Positions 44,346 through 55,789 of a DNA stretch of 64,000 nt are shown one piece after another. Source of the stretch: Phocoena phocoena (lineage: Eukaryota > Chordata > Mammalia > Artiodactyla > Phocoenidae). The stretch lies in NCBI RefSeq assembly GCF_963924675.1, contig NC_089223.1, positions 13,466,881 to 13,530,880 of the forward strand, written 5' to 3'. A model generated the notes under the pieces. That model was not told where the DNA came from. It searched no databases and was given only the letters and a program-made list of their open reading frames with translations. Both the position numbers and the translations under genes were made by a program. Numbering within the stretch: the stretch's first letter is position 1; each line of letters begins with the position of its first letter.

Positions 44346-47300
44346 TCAGAACCAATTTTTTTCTTTGAATCCATATATATGTGTTAGCATATGGCATTTG
44401 TTTTTCTCTTTCTGACTTACTTCACTCTGTATGACAGACTCTAGGTCCATCCACCTCACTATAAGTAACTCAATTTCATTTCTTTTTATGGCTGAGTAGT
44501 ATTGTATTGTATATATGTGCCACATCTTCTTTATCCATTCATCTGTCGATGGACACTTAGGTTGCTTCCATGTCTTGGCTATTGTAAATAGAGCTGCAAT
44601 GAACATTGTGGTACACGACTCTTTTTGAATTATGGTTTTCTCAGGGTATATGCCCAGTAGTGGGATTGCTGGGTCGTAAGGTAGTTCTATTTTTAGTTTT
44701 TTAAGGAACCTCCATACTGTTCTCCATAGTGGCTGTATCAATTTTCATTCCTACCAACAGTGCAAGAATGTTCCCTTTTCTCCACACCCTCTCCAGCATT
44801 TATTGTTTGTACATTTTTTGATGATGGCCATTCTAACTGTTGTGAGGTGATACCTCATTATAGTTTTGATTTGCATTTCTCTTAATGATTAGTGATGTTG
44901 AGCATCCTTTCATGTGTTTGTTGGCAATCTGTATATCTTCTTTTGAGAAATGTCTATTTATGTGTTCTGCCCATTTTTGGATTGGGTTGTTTGTTTTTTT
45001 CATATTGAGCTGCATGAGCTGCTTGTAAATTTTGGAGATTAATCCTTTGTCAGTTGCTTCATTTGCAAATACTTTCTACCATAATGAGGGTTGTCTTTTC
45101 GTCTTGTTTATGTTTTCCTTTGCTGTGCAAAAGCTTTTAAGTTTCACTGGGTCCCGTTTGTTTATTTTTGTTTTCATTTCCATTTCTTTAGGAGGTGGGT
45201 CAAAATGGATCTTGCTGTGATTTATATCATAGAGTGTTATGCCTGTTTTCCTCTGAGAGTTTTATAGTGTCTGGCCTTACATTTAGGTCTTTAATCCATT
45301 TTGAATTTATTTTTGTGTATGGTGTTAGGCAGTGTTCTAATTTCATTCTTTTGCATGTAACTGTCCACTTTTCCCAGCACCACTTATTGAAGAGGCTGTC
45401 TTTTCTCCATTGTAGATTCTTGCCTCCTTTATCAAATGTAAGGTGACCATAGGTGCGTGGGTTTATCTCTGAGCTTTCTATCCTGTTGCATTGATCTATA
45501 TATCTGTTTTTGTGCCAGTACCATACTGTCTTGATTGCTGTAGCTTTGTGGTATTGTCTGATGTCTGGGAGCCTGATTCCTCCGGCTCTGTTTTTCTTTC
45601 TGAAGATTGCTTTGGCTATTCGGGGTCTTCTACGTTTCCATACAAATTGTGAAATTTCTTGTTGTAGTTCTGTGAAAAATGCCATTGGTAGTTTAATAGG
45701 GATGCATTGAATCTGTAGATTGCTTTGGGTAGTGTAGTCATTTTCACAATGTTGATTCTTCCAATCCAGGAACATGGTGTATCTCTCCATCTGCTTATAT
45801 CACCTTTAATTTCTTTCATCAGTGTCTTATAATTTTTTACATACAGGTCTTTTGTCTTCCTGAGGTAGGTTTATTCCTAGGTATTTTATTCTTTTAGTTG
45901 CAGTGATAAATGGGAGTGTTTTCTTAATTTCTCTTTCAGATATTTCATCATTACTGTATAGGAATGCAAGAGATTTCTGTGCATTAATTTTGTATCCTGC
46001 TACTTTACCTAATTCATTGATTAGTTCTAGTAGTTTTCTGGTAGCATCTTTAGGATTTTGTATGTATAGTATCATGTCATCTGCAAACAGTGACAGCTTT
46101 ATTTCTTCTTTTCCAATTTGTATTCTTTTTATTTCTTTTTCATCTCTAATGCTGTGGCTAAAACTTCCAAAACTATGTTGAATAATAGTGGTGAGAGTGG
46201 GCAGCCTTGTCTTGTTCCTGATCTTAGAGGAGATGGTTTCGGTTTTTCACCTTTGAGAACAATGTTGGCTGTGGGTTTGTCATATATGACCTTTATTATG
46301 TTGAGATAAGTTCCCTCTATGCCTACTTTCTGCAGGGTATTTTTATCATAAATGGGTGTTGAATTTTTTCAAGAGCTCTTTCTGCATCTATTGAGTTGAT
46401 CATATGGCTTTTCTCCTTCAGTTTCTTAATATGGTGTATCACATTGATTGAATTGTGTATGTTGAAGAATCCTTGTATTTCTGGGATAACCCCATTTGAT
46501 CATGGTGTATGATCCTTTTAACGTGCCGTTGGATTCTGTTTGCTAGTATCTCGTTGAATATTTTCGCATCTATGTTCATCAGTGATATTAGCCTGTAGTT
46601 TTCTCTGTTGGTGACATCTTTGTCTGGTTTTGGTATCAAGATGATGGTGGCCTTGTATAATGAGTTTGGGAGTGTTTCTCCCTCTGCTATATTTTGGAAG
46701 AGTTTGAAAAGGATAGGTGTTAGCTCTTCTCTAAATGTTTGATAGAATTTGCCTGTGAATCCATCTGGTCCTGTGCTTTTGTTTGTTGGAAGATTTTTAA
46801 TCACAGTTTCAATTTCAGTGCTTGTGATTGGTCTGTTTATATTTTCTGTTTATTCCAGGTTCAGTCCTGGAAGGTTGTGCTTTTCTAAGAATTTGTCCAT
46901 TTCTTCCAGGTTGTCCATTTTATTGGCCTGTAGTTGCTTGTAGTAATCTCTCAAGATCCTTTGTATTTTTGCAGTGTCAGTTACTTCTTCTTTTTCATTT
47001 CTAATTGTATTGATTTGAGTCTTCTCCCTTTTTTACTTGATGAGTCTGGCTAACGGTTTATCAATTTTGCTTATCTTCTCAAAGAACCAGCTTTTACTTT
47101 TATTGATCTTTGCAACTGTTTCCTTCATTTCTTTTTCATTTATTTCTAATCTGATCTTTATGATTTCTTTCCTTCTGCTAACTTTGGGATATGTTTTTTC
47201 TTTCTCTAAATGCTTTACGTGTAATATTAGGTTGTTTATTTGAGATGTTTCTTGAGGTAGGATTGTATTGTTATAATCTTTCCTCTTAAAACTCCTCTTG

Positions 47301-48163
47301 TTGCATCCCATAGGTTTTGGATCATCATGTTTTCATTGTCATTTGTCTCTAGGTATTTTTTGTTTTCCTCTTTGATTTCTTCAGTTATCTCTTAGATATT
47401 TAGTGGTGTATTGTTTAGCGTCCATGTGTGTGTATTTTTTACAGGTTTTTTCCCTGTAATTGATACCTAGTCTCATAGTGTTGTGGTCGGGAAAGATACT
47501 TGATATGATTTTAATTTTCTTAAATTTACCAAGGCTTGATTTGTGACCTGTCTATGATCTATCCTGGAGAATGTTCCATGAGCACTTGAGAAGAAGCTGT
47601 ATTTTGGTGTTCATGGGTGGAATGTCCTATAAATATCAATTAAGTCCATTTTGTTTAATGTATCGTTTAAAGTTTGTGTTTCCTTATTTATTTTCATTTT
47701 GGTTGATCTGTCCATCGGTGAAAGTGGGGTGCTAAAGTCCCCTACTATGATTGCGTTACTGTCAATTTCCCCTTTTATGGCTGTTAACATTTGCCTTATG
47801 TATTGAGGTGCTCCTATGTTGGGTGCCTAACAATTTACAATTGTTATATCTTCTTCTTGGATTGATCCCTTGATCATTATGTAGTGTCCTTCTTTGTCTC
47901 TTGTAATAGTCTTTAAAGTCAATTTTGTCTGATAGGAGAATTCCTACTCCAGCTTTCTTTTGATTTCCATTTGCATGGAATATCTTTTTCCATCCCCTCA
48001 CTTTCAGTCTGTATGTATCTCTAGGTCTGAAGTGGGTCCTTTGTAGACAGCATATATATGGGTCTTGTTTTTGTAGCCATTCAGCCAGTCTATTTCTTTT
48101 TGTTGGAGCATTTAATCCATTTACGTTTAAGGTAGTTATGCATATGTATGTACCTATTACCAT
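44346..48163 (-). pseudogene. L1 ORF2 pseudogene of the inner element
   Basis: All ORF2 domains can be followed. Endonuclease start at 48163-47762 (TTLNVNGLNAPTKRNRLAEW). RT upstream region at 46804-46439 ([21 protein letters not shown]). [16 protein letters not shown] near 46215-46165. FADD catalytic motif at 46087-46076, followed by [20 protein letters not shown]. The piece at 45790-45227 has [14 protein letters not shown] neighbours and [11 protein letters not shown]. The C-terminal piece ends at 44346. At least six separate frames are needed, so it is disrupted, though the active-site motif survives. Confidence 0.88.
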
Positions 48164-48239
48164 TTTCTTAATTGTTTTGGGTTTGTTATTGTAGGTCTTA
48201 TCCTTCTCTTGTGTTTCCCTCCTAGGGAAGTTCCTTTAG

Positions 48240-48950
48240 CATTTGTTGTAAAGCTGGTTTGGTGGTGCTGAATTCTCTTAGCTTTTGCTTGTCTGTAAAG
48301 GTTTTCATTTCTCCCTCAAATCTGAATGAAATCCTTGCTGGGTAGAGTAATCTTGGGTGTAGGTTTTTCCCTTTCATCACTTTAAATATGTCCCGCCACT
48401 CCCTTCTGGCTGCAGAGTTTCTGCTGAAAGATCAGCTGTTAACCTTATGGGGATTCCCTTGTGTGTTATTTTTCCCTTGTTGCTTTTTAAGATTTTTTCT
48501 TTGTATTTCATTTTTGATAGTTTGGTTAATATGTGTCTTGGTGTGTTTCTCCTTGGATTTATCCTGTATGGGAGACTCTGCCCTTCCTTGAATTGATTGA
48601 CTATTTCCTTTCCCATATTAGGGAAGTTTTCAACTACAATTTCTTCATATATTTTCTCAGTCTGTTTCTTTTTCTCTCCTTCTTCTGGCACCTCTATAAT
48701 TTAAATGTTGGTGCATTTAATATGGTTCCAGAGGTCTCTGAGACTGTCCTCAATTCTTTTCATTCTTTTTTCTTTATTCTTCTCTGCAGTAGTTATTTCC
48801 ACTGTCGTACCTTTCAAGTCACTTATCTGTTCTTCTGCGTCAGTTATTTTGCTATTGATTCCTTTTAGAGAATTATAACTTTCATTTATTGTGCTGTTCA
48901 TCATTGTTTGTTTGCTCTTTAGTTCTGCTAGGTCCTTGTTACATGTTTCT
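48240..48950 (-). pseudogene. L1 ORF1 pseudogene of the inner element
   Basis: L1 ORF1 protein is an RNA-binding trimeric chaperone. Two adjoining minus-strand frames are legible: 48904-48701 (coiled-coil end with ITDAEEQISDLKGTTVEITT) and 48691-48377 (RNA-recognition and C-terminal portion, with ENFPNMGKEI and GIPIRLTADLSAETLQ). A frame change near 48695 separates them, and the N-terminus is not legible. Not functional. Confidence 0.85.
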
Positions 48951-48999
48951 TGTTTTTACTCCATTCTATTTCCAAGATTTTGGATCATCTTTAGTATCA

Positions 49000-49810
49000 T
49001 TACTCGGAATTCTTTTTCAGGTAGAGTATTTCCTCTTCTTTTGTTTGGTCTGGTGGGTTTTTACTTTGCTTCTTCATCTGCTGTTTGCTTCTCTGTCTTC
49101 TCATTTTGCTTATCTTACTGTGTTTGGCGTCTCCTTTTCGCCATCTGCACGTTTGTACTTCTCATTCTTTTTGGTGTCTGCCCCAGTGGCTAAGGTTGGT
49201 TTAGTGGGTTGTGTAGCATTCCTGGTGGAGCGGACTGGTGCCTATGTTCTGGTGGATGAGGTTGGATCTTGTCCTTCTGGTGAGCGGGACCACATCTGGT
49301 CTTGTGTTTGGGGGGTTGTCTGTGACCTTATTATGATTTTAGGCAGCCTCTCTGCTAATGTGTGGGGTTGTGTTCCTGTCTTGCTAGTTGTTTGGCATAG
49401 GGTGTCCAGCCCTGTAGCTTGCTGGTCGTTGAGTCGAGCTGGGTCTTAGCGTTTAGATGGCGATCTCTGGGAGAGTTTTTGCCATTTGATATTACATGGA
49501 TCTGAGAGGTCTCTGGTGGACCATTGTCCTGAACTTGGCTCTCCCACCGCAGAGGCACAGGTCTGACATCCGGCCAGAGCACGAATACCCTGTCAGCCAC
49601 ATGGCTTTTGGGAAGTCTGAGGTCTTCTGCCAGCATTCAGTAGGTGTTCCGTTGGAGGTGTTCCACATGTGGATGTATTTCTCATGTATTTGTGGGGAGG
49701 AAGGTGATCTCCACATCTTACTTCTCCGCCATCTTGAAGGTCTGCTGATGTTGGAAGGTCTCCTGCAGAGGTGGGGGGCAGCTGTGGCTCAGCACGGGAA
49801 CAGGGACACT
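49000..49810 (-). promoter_or_regulatory. L1 5' UTR region of the inner element
   Basis: This region is less AT-rich than the rest and lies upstream of ORF1 on the element's strand. In full-length L1s the 5' UTR carries the internal promoter. The plus-strand 186-aa frame (48889-49449) and the 110-aa frame (49496-49828) lie in it and are chance frames in GC-richer sequence. Confidence 0.6.
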
Positions 49811-52252
49811 CCACCCAATGTGTTTTGACATTTAAAGTAATTATTGATAAGTATGTGCATACTGCCATTTAATCACTTCTTTTCCGTTTTTTTTTAGTTC
49901 TTTGTTCATTTCTTCTTTTTGAACATTCCCTTGTGTTTTGATGATTTCCTATAGCAGTATGTTTCTATTCCTTCCTTTTTTAGTTTTTGTGTATCTTTTG
50001 TAGGTGTTTGGTTTGTGGTTCCTATGCAGTTCATATACGTTGACCTATAACTATATCTGCTTGTTTCAAACTGGCAGTCATTTAAGTTCACACACAGTGT
50101 AAAAGATCTACATTTTTACTCCTCTTCCCCACATTTTGTGTTTTTGATGTCATATTTTATATCTTCGTGTTTATCCCTTCACTATTTATTTTCTAAAAAC
50201 TTTTTATTTCCTTTTTTAAAAATTAATTTTATTTATTTATTGCCTGTGCTGGGTCTTCATTGCCACTTGTGGGCTTTCTCTGGTTGTCGCGAGCGAGGGC
50301 TACTGTTCATTGAGGTGTGCGGGCTTCTCACTGCGGTAGCTTCTCTTGTTGCGGAGCCTGGGCTCTAAAGCTCAGGCTCAGCAGTTGTGGCACACAGGCT
50401 TAGTTGCTCCGCGGCATGTGGGATCTTCCCGGACCAGGGATCAAACCCGTATCCCCTGCAGTGGCAGGCAGATTCTTAACCACTGTGCTGCCAGGAAGTC
50501 CCTATCCCTTCACTGTTTATTGTAGTTATAGTTACTTTTACAGTTTTTTGTCTGTTAATCTTCATAATGGCTTACTTAAGTGGTTGATCCTCAGTCCTTA
50601 CTATATATTTGCTTTTCTTAGTAGGATTTTACCATTCCTATAGAATTTCTTTTCTTTTCCACTTAGAGAAGACCATTCAGCATTTCTCTTAGGGCAGGTT
50701 TAGCATTGATGAACTCTTTTAATTTTTGTCTTTCTGTGAAGTTCTTTATCTCTCCTTTGATTCTAAATGATAGTCTTGTTGGGTAGAGTATTTTGGTTGC
50801 AGGTTTTTCCCGAACATTCTTATTACCAGTGCTCTGAGTTCTTTATCTGGTAAATTGTTTTTCTGTTTCATTATTTTTTCAGGGGCTTTCTCTTGCTCTT
50901 TTAGTTGAGAGCAGTTCCTCTGCCTTTTCATTTTGCTTGAATTTAGGTGAAAAGTTACCTGTTGTGGTCTTGAAGGGGGGGTTCTTATGTGGGAACGTAT
51001 CTATAGAGACTGCATGTGTCCAGTCCCTTTGGTGGGAGAGCTGGGTTTGACATGGTTGCAAGTCACGTCTTTCCTCAGGGTGTGCTGGCAGCTGTCACCT
51101 TGCTAGGGGGTGTGGCTGGAGATGGAGGGGCTAGAGCTGGTGCTGGGGGTGAGGTGGGACTTCTCCTCTGTTCAGTGGCTATCACTGCCCTATGAGGGTG
51201 GGGTCTGATCCCAATTTCCTGGAGCAAAAAGCCCTGCAGGTTGGCTGGAGCCGGCTCTGTTCCTTTTGAGCGTGTTTTCCCCTGTTCCAGAGTGGGACTC
51301 TTGCCCCAGCACAGGGGAGTGCTGAACTGTGGGGCCTGTGTGGCCTCTGAGCTCATGTCGGCTGCAGTCAGAGGTCCTAGTGGTCTCCGATGCACTGTTT
51401 GTGCAGCCACCTGCCGTTGTTTCCATAGTTCGGCTTAGACGCAGCCTGTGGTCCAGGTCCCCTTTGTCCCTTACAGCTGATCACTGCCCCCAGCCACTGC
51501 TGCCCCTGCCCTGTTGTGGAGCTGTGCTACAGGGCAGGTGGGGCCCGCGTAGACTGTTGATGTATATCAGATTGTGAGCTGTGACAGACTGGTCTCCATC
51601 AGAGTTCTGGGCTGCTTTGATGCACTGCTTGAGTAAGCACCAGTAATGGCTGCCATTGCTCCACCCAGGCTCTGCCCTGGGACCATGTTGCCTCTGTGTA
51701 CCATGGCTGGGGTTTCTCCCCACTTGTGGCAGCCCTAGATCCAGTGCCACGCTGTGACATGGCATAAGTGGCTGGAGCATTCTCTTCACCTGGGCTGGTG
51801 CGTGTGCTGAGGCAGTCACAGGCAACCTCTTTCCACCCTCTCTGCCTTGCCTGGGGGAAGTCAGCGTGTGTCCTCCTCCTGCGCGGAGTCCAGGCTTCCC
51901 ACAGTTTTCCTTTTTGTCTCAGCAGTTCTCCAGCCAGACATGGGGGCTTGTCTCCCCTGTATAGATCCCAGGACAGGGGCGCCCAGTCTGCGGCTCTCAT
52001 TGCTCACTCCCCAAGGCGGGTCTCTGCTTGTGTATTCTGCCTTTTCCTCTGAGTCACCTCCCAGGGGTATAGGTTTTTTTCTTCCTATACTATTACCTGT
52101 GAATCTTTCTGATAGCCTTCGTTGTACAGGAGTCTTTCTGTCAGTTTCCAGTTAGTTTTCAGTGACAGTTGTTCCACAAGTAGATGTGTTTTTGATGTGT
52201 TCGTGGGAGGGAGGTGAGTTCCACATCCTGCTATGTCTCCATCTTGATCAAT
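49811..52252 (-). mobile_element. Outer L1 LINE, 5' part
   Basis: It resumes with the outer ORF2 start (GACATTTAAAGTAATTATTG), then a spacer of about 530 bases excluding the SINE, an ORF1 C-terminal piece (about 50680-50808, TAATGATAGTCTTGTTGGGT-like), a jump to the 5' side of ORF1 and a GC-richer 5' UTR (about 50950-52252). The right end, in sense, begins near CAAGATGGAGACATAGCAGG, a typical L1 start. Compared with the inner L1, about 600 bases of ORF1 are missing at 50808. Plus- and minus-strand frames of 80-130 aa in the 5' UTR are not genes. Confidence 0.85.
50191..50502 (-). mobile_element. CHR-type SINE, long form, antisense, inside the outer L1
   Basis: T/A-rich left end, CTGTGCTGGGTCTTCATTGC, CTCTGGTTGTCGCGAGCGAG, one shortened AGTTGTGG block and an antisense tRNA-like head. 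The 19-base target-site duplication is TATCCCTTCACTATTTATT at 50172-50190 and TATCCCTTCACTGTTTATT at 50503-50521, one mismatch. Its target is the L1 spacer. Confidence 0.94.
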
Positions 52253-52319
52253 CTCTATTTTTTGTATTTTAGTCTTCACCTTTTTCTCTACACATATTTT
52301 GGGTTGGTCATAATTATTA

Positions 52320-52405
52320 TTTTATTTAACTTTTTATATATTATAAATATATATATATATATTATATATTTATATAATATATAAAATATATTATTTTATA
52401 TAACT
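52320..52405. repeat. AT-rich, largely self-complementary tract
   Basis: Runs of TA with nested inverted symmetry, such as TTATAAATATATATATATAT and TTATATAATATATAAAATAT, could fold into a cruciform or hairpin. It has low complexity. Confidence 0.75.
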
Positions 52406-52409
52406 TTAA

Positions 52410-52870
52410 TGACTACTGAATGCTACATCCTGCTGGTGTACAGTAATTCACTCAGCCAGTCCAGTACTTTTAGGCATTTAGTTTGGTTGCATTTTTTTAA
52501 ATTAGAAGTAATGTTGGGATGAACACTTCTGCCATATGGCTTTTTATATCATCATGATTTTGCCTTAGGCCAGTTACCAAAGGTGGAATTTTAATGATTC
52601 AAAGAAATGTACACTATAAGGTTCTAGATATAGACTTTCAGAATCAGTATATGAAGGGATTGTGCTTATTTTTGTCAACCCTGGCAGTGTGTCAGAGTTT
52701 CTTTTATTTTACCATTTCAGCATTGACATTTCTTATATTTTCATAAGTTTTTGCTAATTTGATATTTAAAAAAACCCCAATTCTACATTTCTTTGATTAT
52801 TACTATGGTTCAACGTTTATAAATACATTTGGCCACTGATATTTTTTGGTTTACTTTTTGTGCTATTTTA
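52410..52870 (-). repeat. Old L1 (L1ME-like) 3' fragment
   Basis: GGCATTTAGTTTGGTTGCAT, GATGAACACTTCTGCCATAT, TTACCAAAGGTGGAATTTTAA and TGTCAACCCTGGCAGTGTGT follow the antisense 3' UTR pattern of old L1s. Confidence 0.6.
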
Positions 52871-54939
52871 ATCAAATTTGAGAGTAACAATGTACTTGGG
52901 CACATGAGGGGAGCTTAATTGCTTGTTGCTTGAGTATTGTTTGTAGGTAAGACATCATATAAAATTGTCCTCATTGAACACTTTCTAGTTTCACCTCCTT
53001 TACACCATTATAATTAAAAAAAAAAAAAACCTCCACAAGTTTACTTGAAATGAGGTTACTCTGAGAAATGTACAACACATCAGTTCTTTTATTATGTATA
53101 AGCCTCAGATGATATCACTTTCAAGTCTCTGAACATCATGCTGGTGAGTCAGTATAAGCAACAGATATCTAGTAGAGCTGTTTTCTTCTCAATTACTAAA
53201 TATTCTCATTAAATGCTTCTTTGCATTGATGTTTTTTCCCTCCCTTTTGTATACACTGTACAGCCCCTGCCTGCCAACTTGTAGAAAAGAGCAGCAGTAC
53301 TTTGCATGAATAATTGTTTTCCTTCTCTTTCTAAAACACATTTGTTTTACTCTTCAGAAACAGTGTCCAAGAATCAGAAGGACTCAAGAATACCAGTCAA
53401 CTTTCTACTGTAGGAAAAAGTGCTTTTGCGTCAAGCTACATATCCATCTGGTTTCTGCTAGCATCCAAGATCTGCGGCAGAAGTACAGCCAAGCCTTTGC
53501 CCGTGGGGAGAAGGAGGGATTCAGGTGGCTGTTGTTTTACTTTAGAACCTGAGTTCTTAAAAGGAAGGAAGTATGTGCGTCAGTGCCACCTCTCAGTTGT
53601 TTTGCAACTGTATAATAGCATAGAGGAACAGGTGAATTTATAGCTTTTTTGACCCTAAAATAGGTAGGCAATGGACTGAGGTCCAAATGGCACAGTCTTT
53701 TTTTTTTTTTCTGCCTGTCTTACGTGCTTTAAAACAAAACTCTCAGGGGATAAGAGAGAATTATGCAGGCTGTTGCTATCTATCAACACAAGGTATAAAG
53801 CTTTTTGAGTCAAGTTCCCATATCATTTCATATGTTGGTGTTTATTTGCTTCCAAACCAAAGTATTTTTATTGTTTTGTGTTGAAGACCTGTTACAGTTT
53901 GTTCAGCACTTGTTGGGCATATTCTGTCTTAAATGAGTACCATATAAACTTGGTAACACTCTGAGTAGGTATATAACCAATCACTCCCAGTAGTTGAACA
54001 AGTCATTTTGTTCCTGTCTCTTGGAGTAATGTCTAGTCATTTTCCAGGATTAGAAATTAAGTGCAGGGGAAGAAGGTATAAATTTGGTGTGTGACTGGAA
54101 ACTAGCAGCAAACTGTGTTATTGTCCCAAGGTCAGGAATATAACAAGATTGGTATGAAAGCCTACATCAAGTGTTCCATCACAGAGACAAACCAAATGCA
54201 ATTTGATTTGTCATTTAAATTAAGAAGTGTTAAAAAGTCTGTTTTTAAAATAGATAAAATACACTTCATATCTGAATCTCTTCTACTCTAAAGTTGGAAC
54301 CTAAACTGTTTTTCTTGAAGCTGTTGATTACATGTAGTGAGAGAACAAATGTGCCAGGTATTCAGTTCTCCTGGGGTGCATTGTGTTGTTTTCACCCTGT
54401 GTGTTGAGTGGCTTCAGGCACGTAGTAGGGTAGATAATTGATGCTAATTGAGTTAGTTTGGCATGATTCTTTAAAACAGGGATCAGATATCATTATTATG
54501 TATGTCATGTATAATATAATATATTCATTTTATAAACTATATTACATGTGAATTTTATATATTTGCTTTATATATATAAATCAGGGATCAAACATCTTAA
54601 TTATTTGTGTATAATATATAAATATCTGAATGTAAAATTCTTTTATAGTGCATAACATAGTGTTAGGAAGATTGGGTAGAAGATTTATGGGTTATAAGGA
54701 AAAATCAGATGTTTATATGATTCCTTGTGAAATGAGAAAAAGGTAGCATAATAAAGGGGATTTGGATACTTACTAAAGTTCTCAAATTATTTTCAGACTC
54801 AATGAGTATATTTAGTTACAATAATGCTGACTGTTGCATAATGATGTTATTTCAAAATGTAGAGTGCTCAACCATTAGAAAAAATAGAAGTATATTTCTT
54901 ATTCACATAAAGTTCAGAACAGGTTTTCTGACTAGTAGA
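52871..54939. other. Unassigned sequence with an exon-like segment and AT-rich tracts
   Basis: No repeat family is recognised. An exon-like open segment begins at 53358. AT-rich local duplications occur at 54475-54630. The 65-aa frame at 53687-53884 has no recognisable feature. Confidence 0.4.
53358..53524 (+). other. Candidate exon-like segment (167 bp), unproven
   Basis: A pyrimidine-rich acceptor TTTGTTTTACTCTTCAG ends at 53357. Two frames are open across the segment: one for 64 codons to a stop at 53550 (starting KQCPRIRRTQEYQSTFYC), the other for about 93 codons to a stop near 53639. A possible donor CAG|GTGGCT lies at 53525 but is weak beyond GT. No ATG or partner exon is seen. I do not recognise either peptide. 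Confidence 0.18.
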
Positions 54940-55185
54940 TGGTTCTTTGATTAATAATTCAAGGACCCAGGCTGATCTGATTTTATGGCTCCATCATTTC
55001 CCATGTATGGCTTCCATGGTACTTATGTACTTCAAGCGAACTGAGGGGAGAGACCAGGGAAATTGCACGTTGGAGGTTCTTATGGGCCAGGTCTGGAGGT
55101 GCTGCACATACTTTCGCTCACATCCCATTGACTAGAACTCAAACATAGGTCCTCACCTGCCTGCAAGGAACTAGAAATATAGTCT
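54940..55185. repeat. Ancient dispersed repeat, family uncertain
   Basis: GGCTTCCATGGTACTTATGT, GAAATTGCACGTTGGAGGTT, TATGGGCCAGGTCTGGAGGT, CTCACATCCCATTGACTAGAAC and AGAAATATAGTCTAGCTATGTG form a pattern I have seen widely dispersed in mammalian genomes. I cannot assign the MER or LTR name. The 62-aa frame at 54947-55135 is its translation. Confidence 0.55.
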
Positions 55186-55189
55186 AGCT

Positions 55190-55789
55190 ATGTGCTAAAC
55201 CGTAGATAATCAACTGCAACTCAGTCTTCTTTCATCGCTGTTTCTTTTCATGCATGAATAAAATGACTCCAGTAGGGCTTTTATTCTCCAATCTAGGCTG
55301 ATTATTAAGAGAATTAATGGCTCTTCTAAAAATCAAGGTCATACTGAATGATTGAGTACAAAATTCCTAAGTTTAAGAACTGCTAAGCTTCAGTACCTTG
55401 GTCATGACAAATTTCTCCAGTGCCAGGGAGGGAACCTTTGAATCAAAATATTTTCTCTGTATAAAAGGCCCACCCACAATAACATTCATTTGCAGAAGGA
55501 AATGATTTATTTCTCCCTGTGAATGAGTGCCAGAAAAAGTTTTCTACTGAAGTATGGTGCCAGTGTTTTCATATAAACATAATTTTATCGTATTCGGAGA
55601 TGTGGAAATTTATTTTTTCCATAGAATTTATAGGTTTTGAGATGTAAAGGGTCCTCATAAAGTCTTCGTGCAGTTTGAAAACTTGAAAATATTTAACTTT
55701 TATAGTTCAAAAATTTATGTTGTAGGAATGATAGAAACAATATCTAGAGGACAGTGGTCTGCTTGACAAAGGATGTTGCTTTATTTTCT
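55190..55789. other. Unassigned sequence
   Basis: No gene-like frame or nameable repeat. Confidence 0.4.

Larger units (their letters stand above)
43974..49810 (-). mobile_element. Inner L1 LINE, near full-length, inserted in the outer L1
   Basis: About 5.8 kb. From its own 5' end: 5' UTR (about 49810-49000), ORF1 (about 48950-48240), short spacer, ORF2 (about 48163-44330), 3' UTR and a T-rich antisense tail at 43974-44012. The tail is ragged (TTTAATTAAAAAAATTTTTT), showing age. The 5' UTR includes TTCAAGATGGCGGAGAAGTA in sense. Outer L1 sequence resumes directly at its right end, and flanking direct repeats are recognisable. All frames are broken by several stops and frameshifts. Confidence 0.92.

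Noticed and set aside
45227..45790. 187-aa minus-strand frame, the longest in the window
   Set aside because: It is a surviving piece of L1 ORF2 (contains [11 protein letters not shown]) within a frameshifted element, not a cellular gene.
48889..49449. 186-aa plus-strand hydrophobic frame
   Set aside because: It is antisense to the L1 ORF1 and 5' UTR. T-rich antisense DNA gives Phe/Leu/Val/Ser-rich frames that mimic membrane proteins.
51075..52000. Several 80-133 aa frames in GC-rich DNA, considered as a gene start or CpG island
   Set aside because: The interval is the 5' UTR of the outer L1, and CG dinucleotides are not dense enough for a CpG island.
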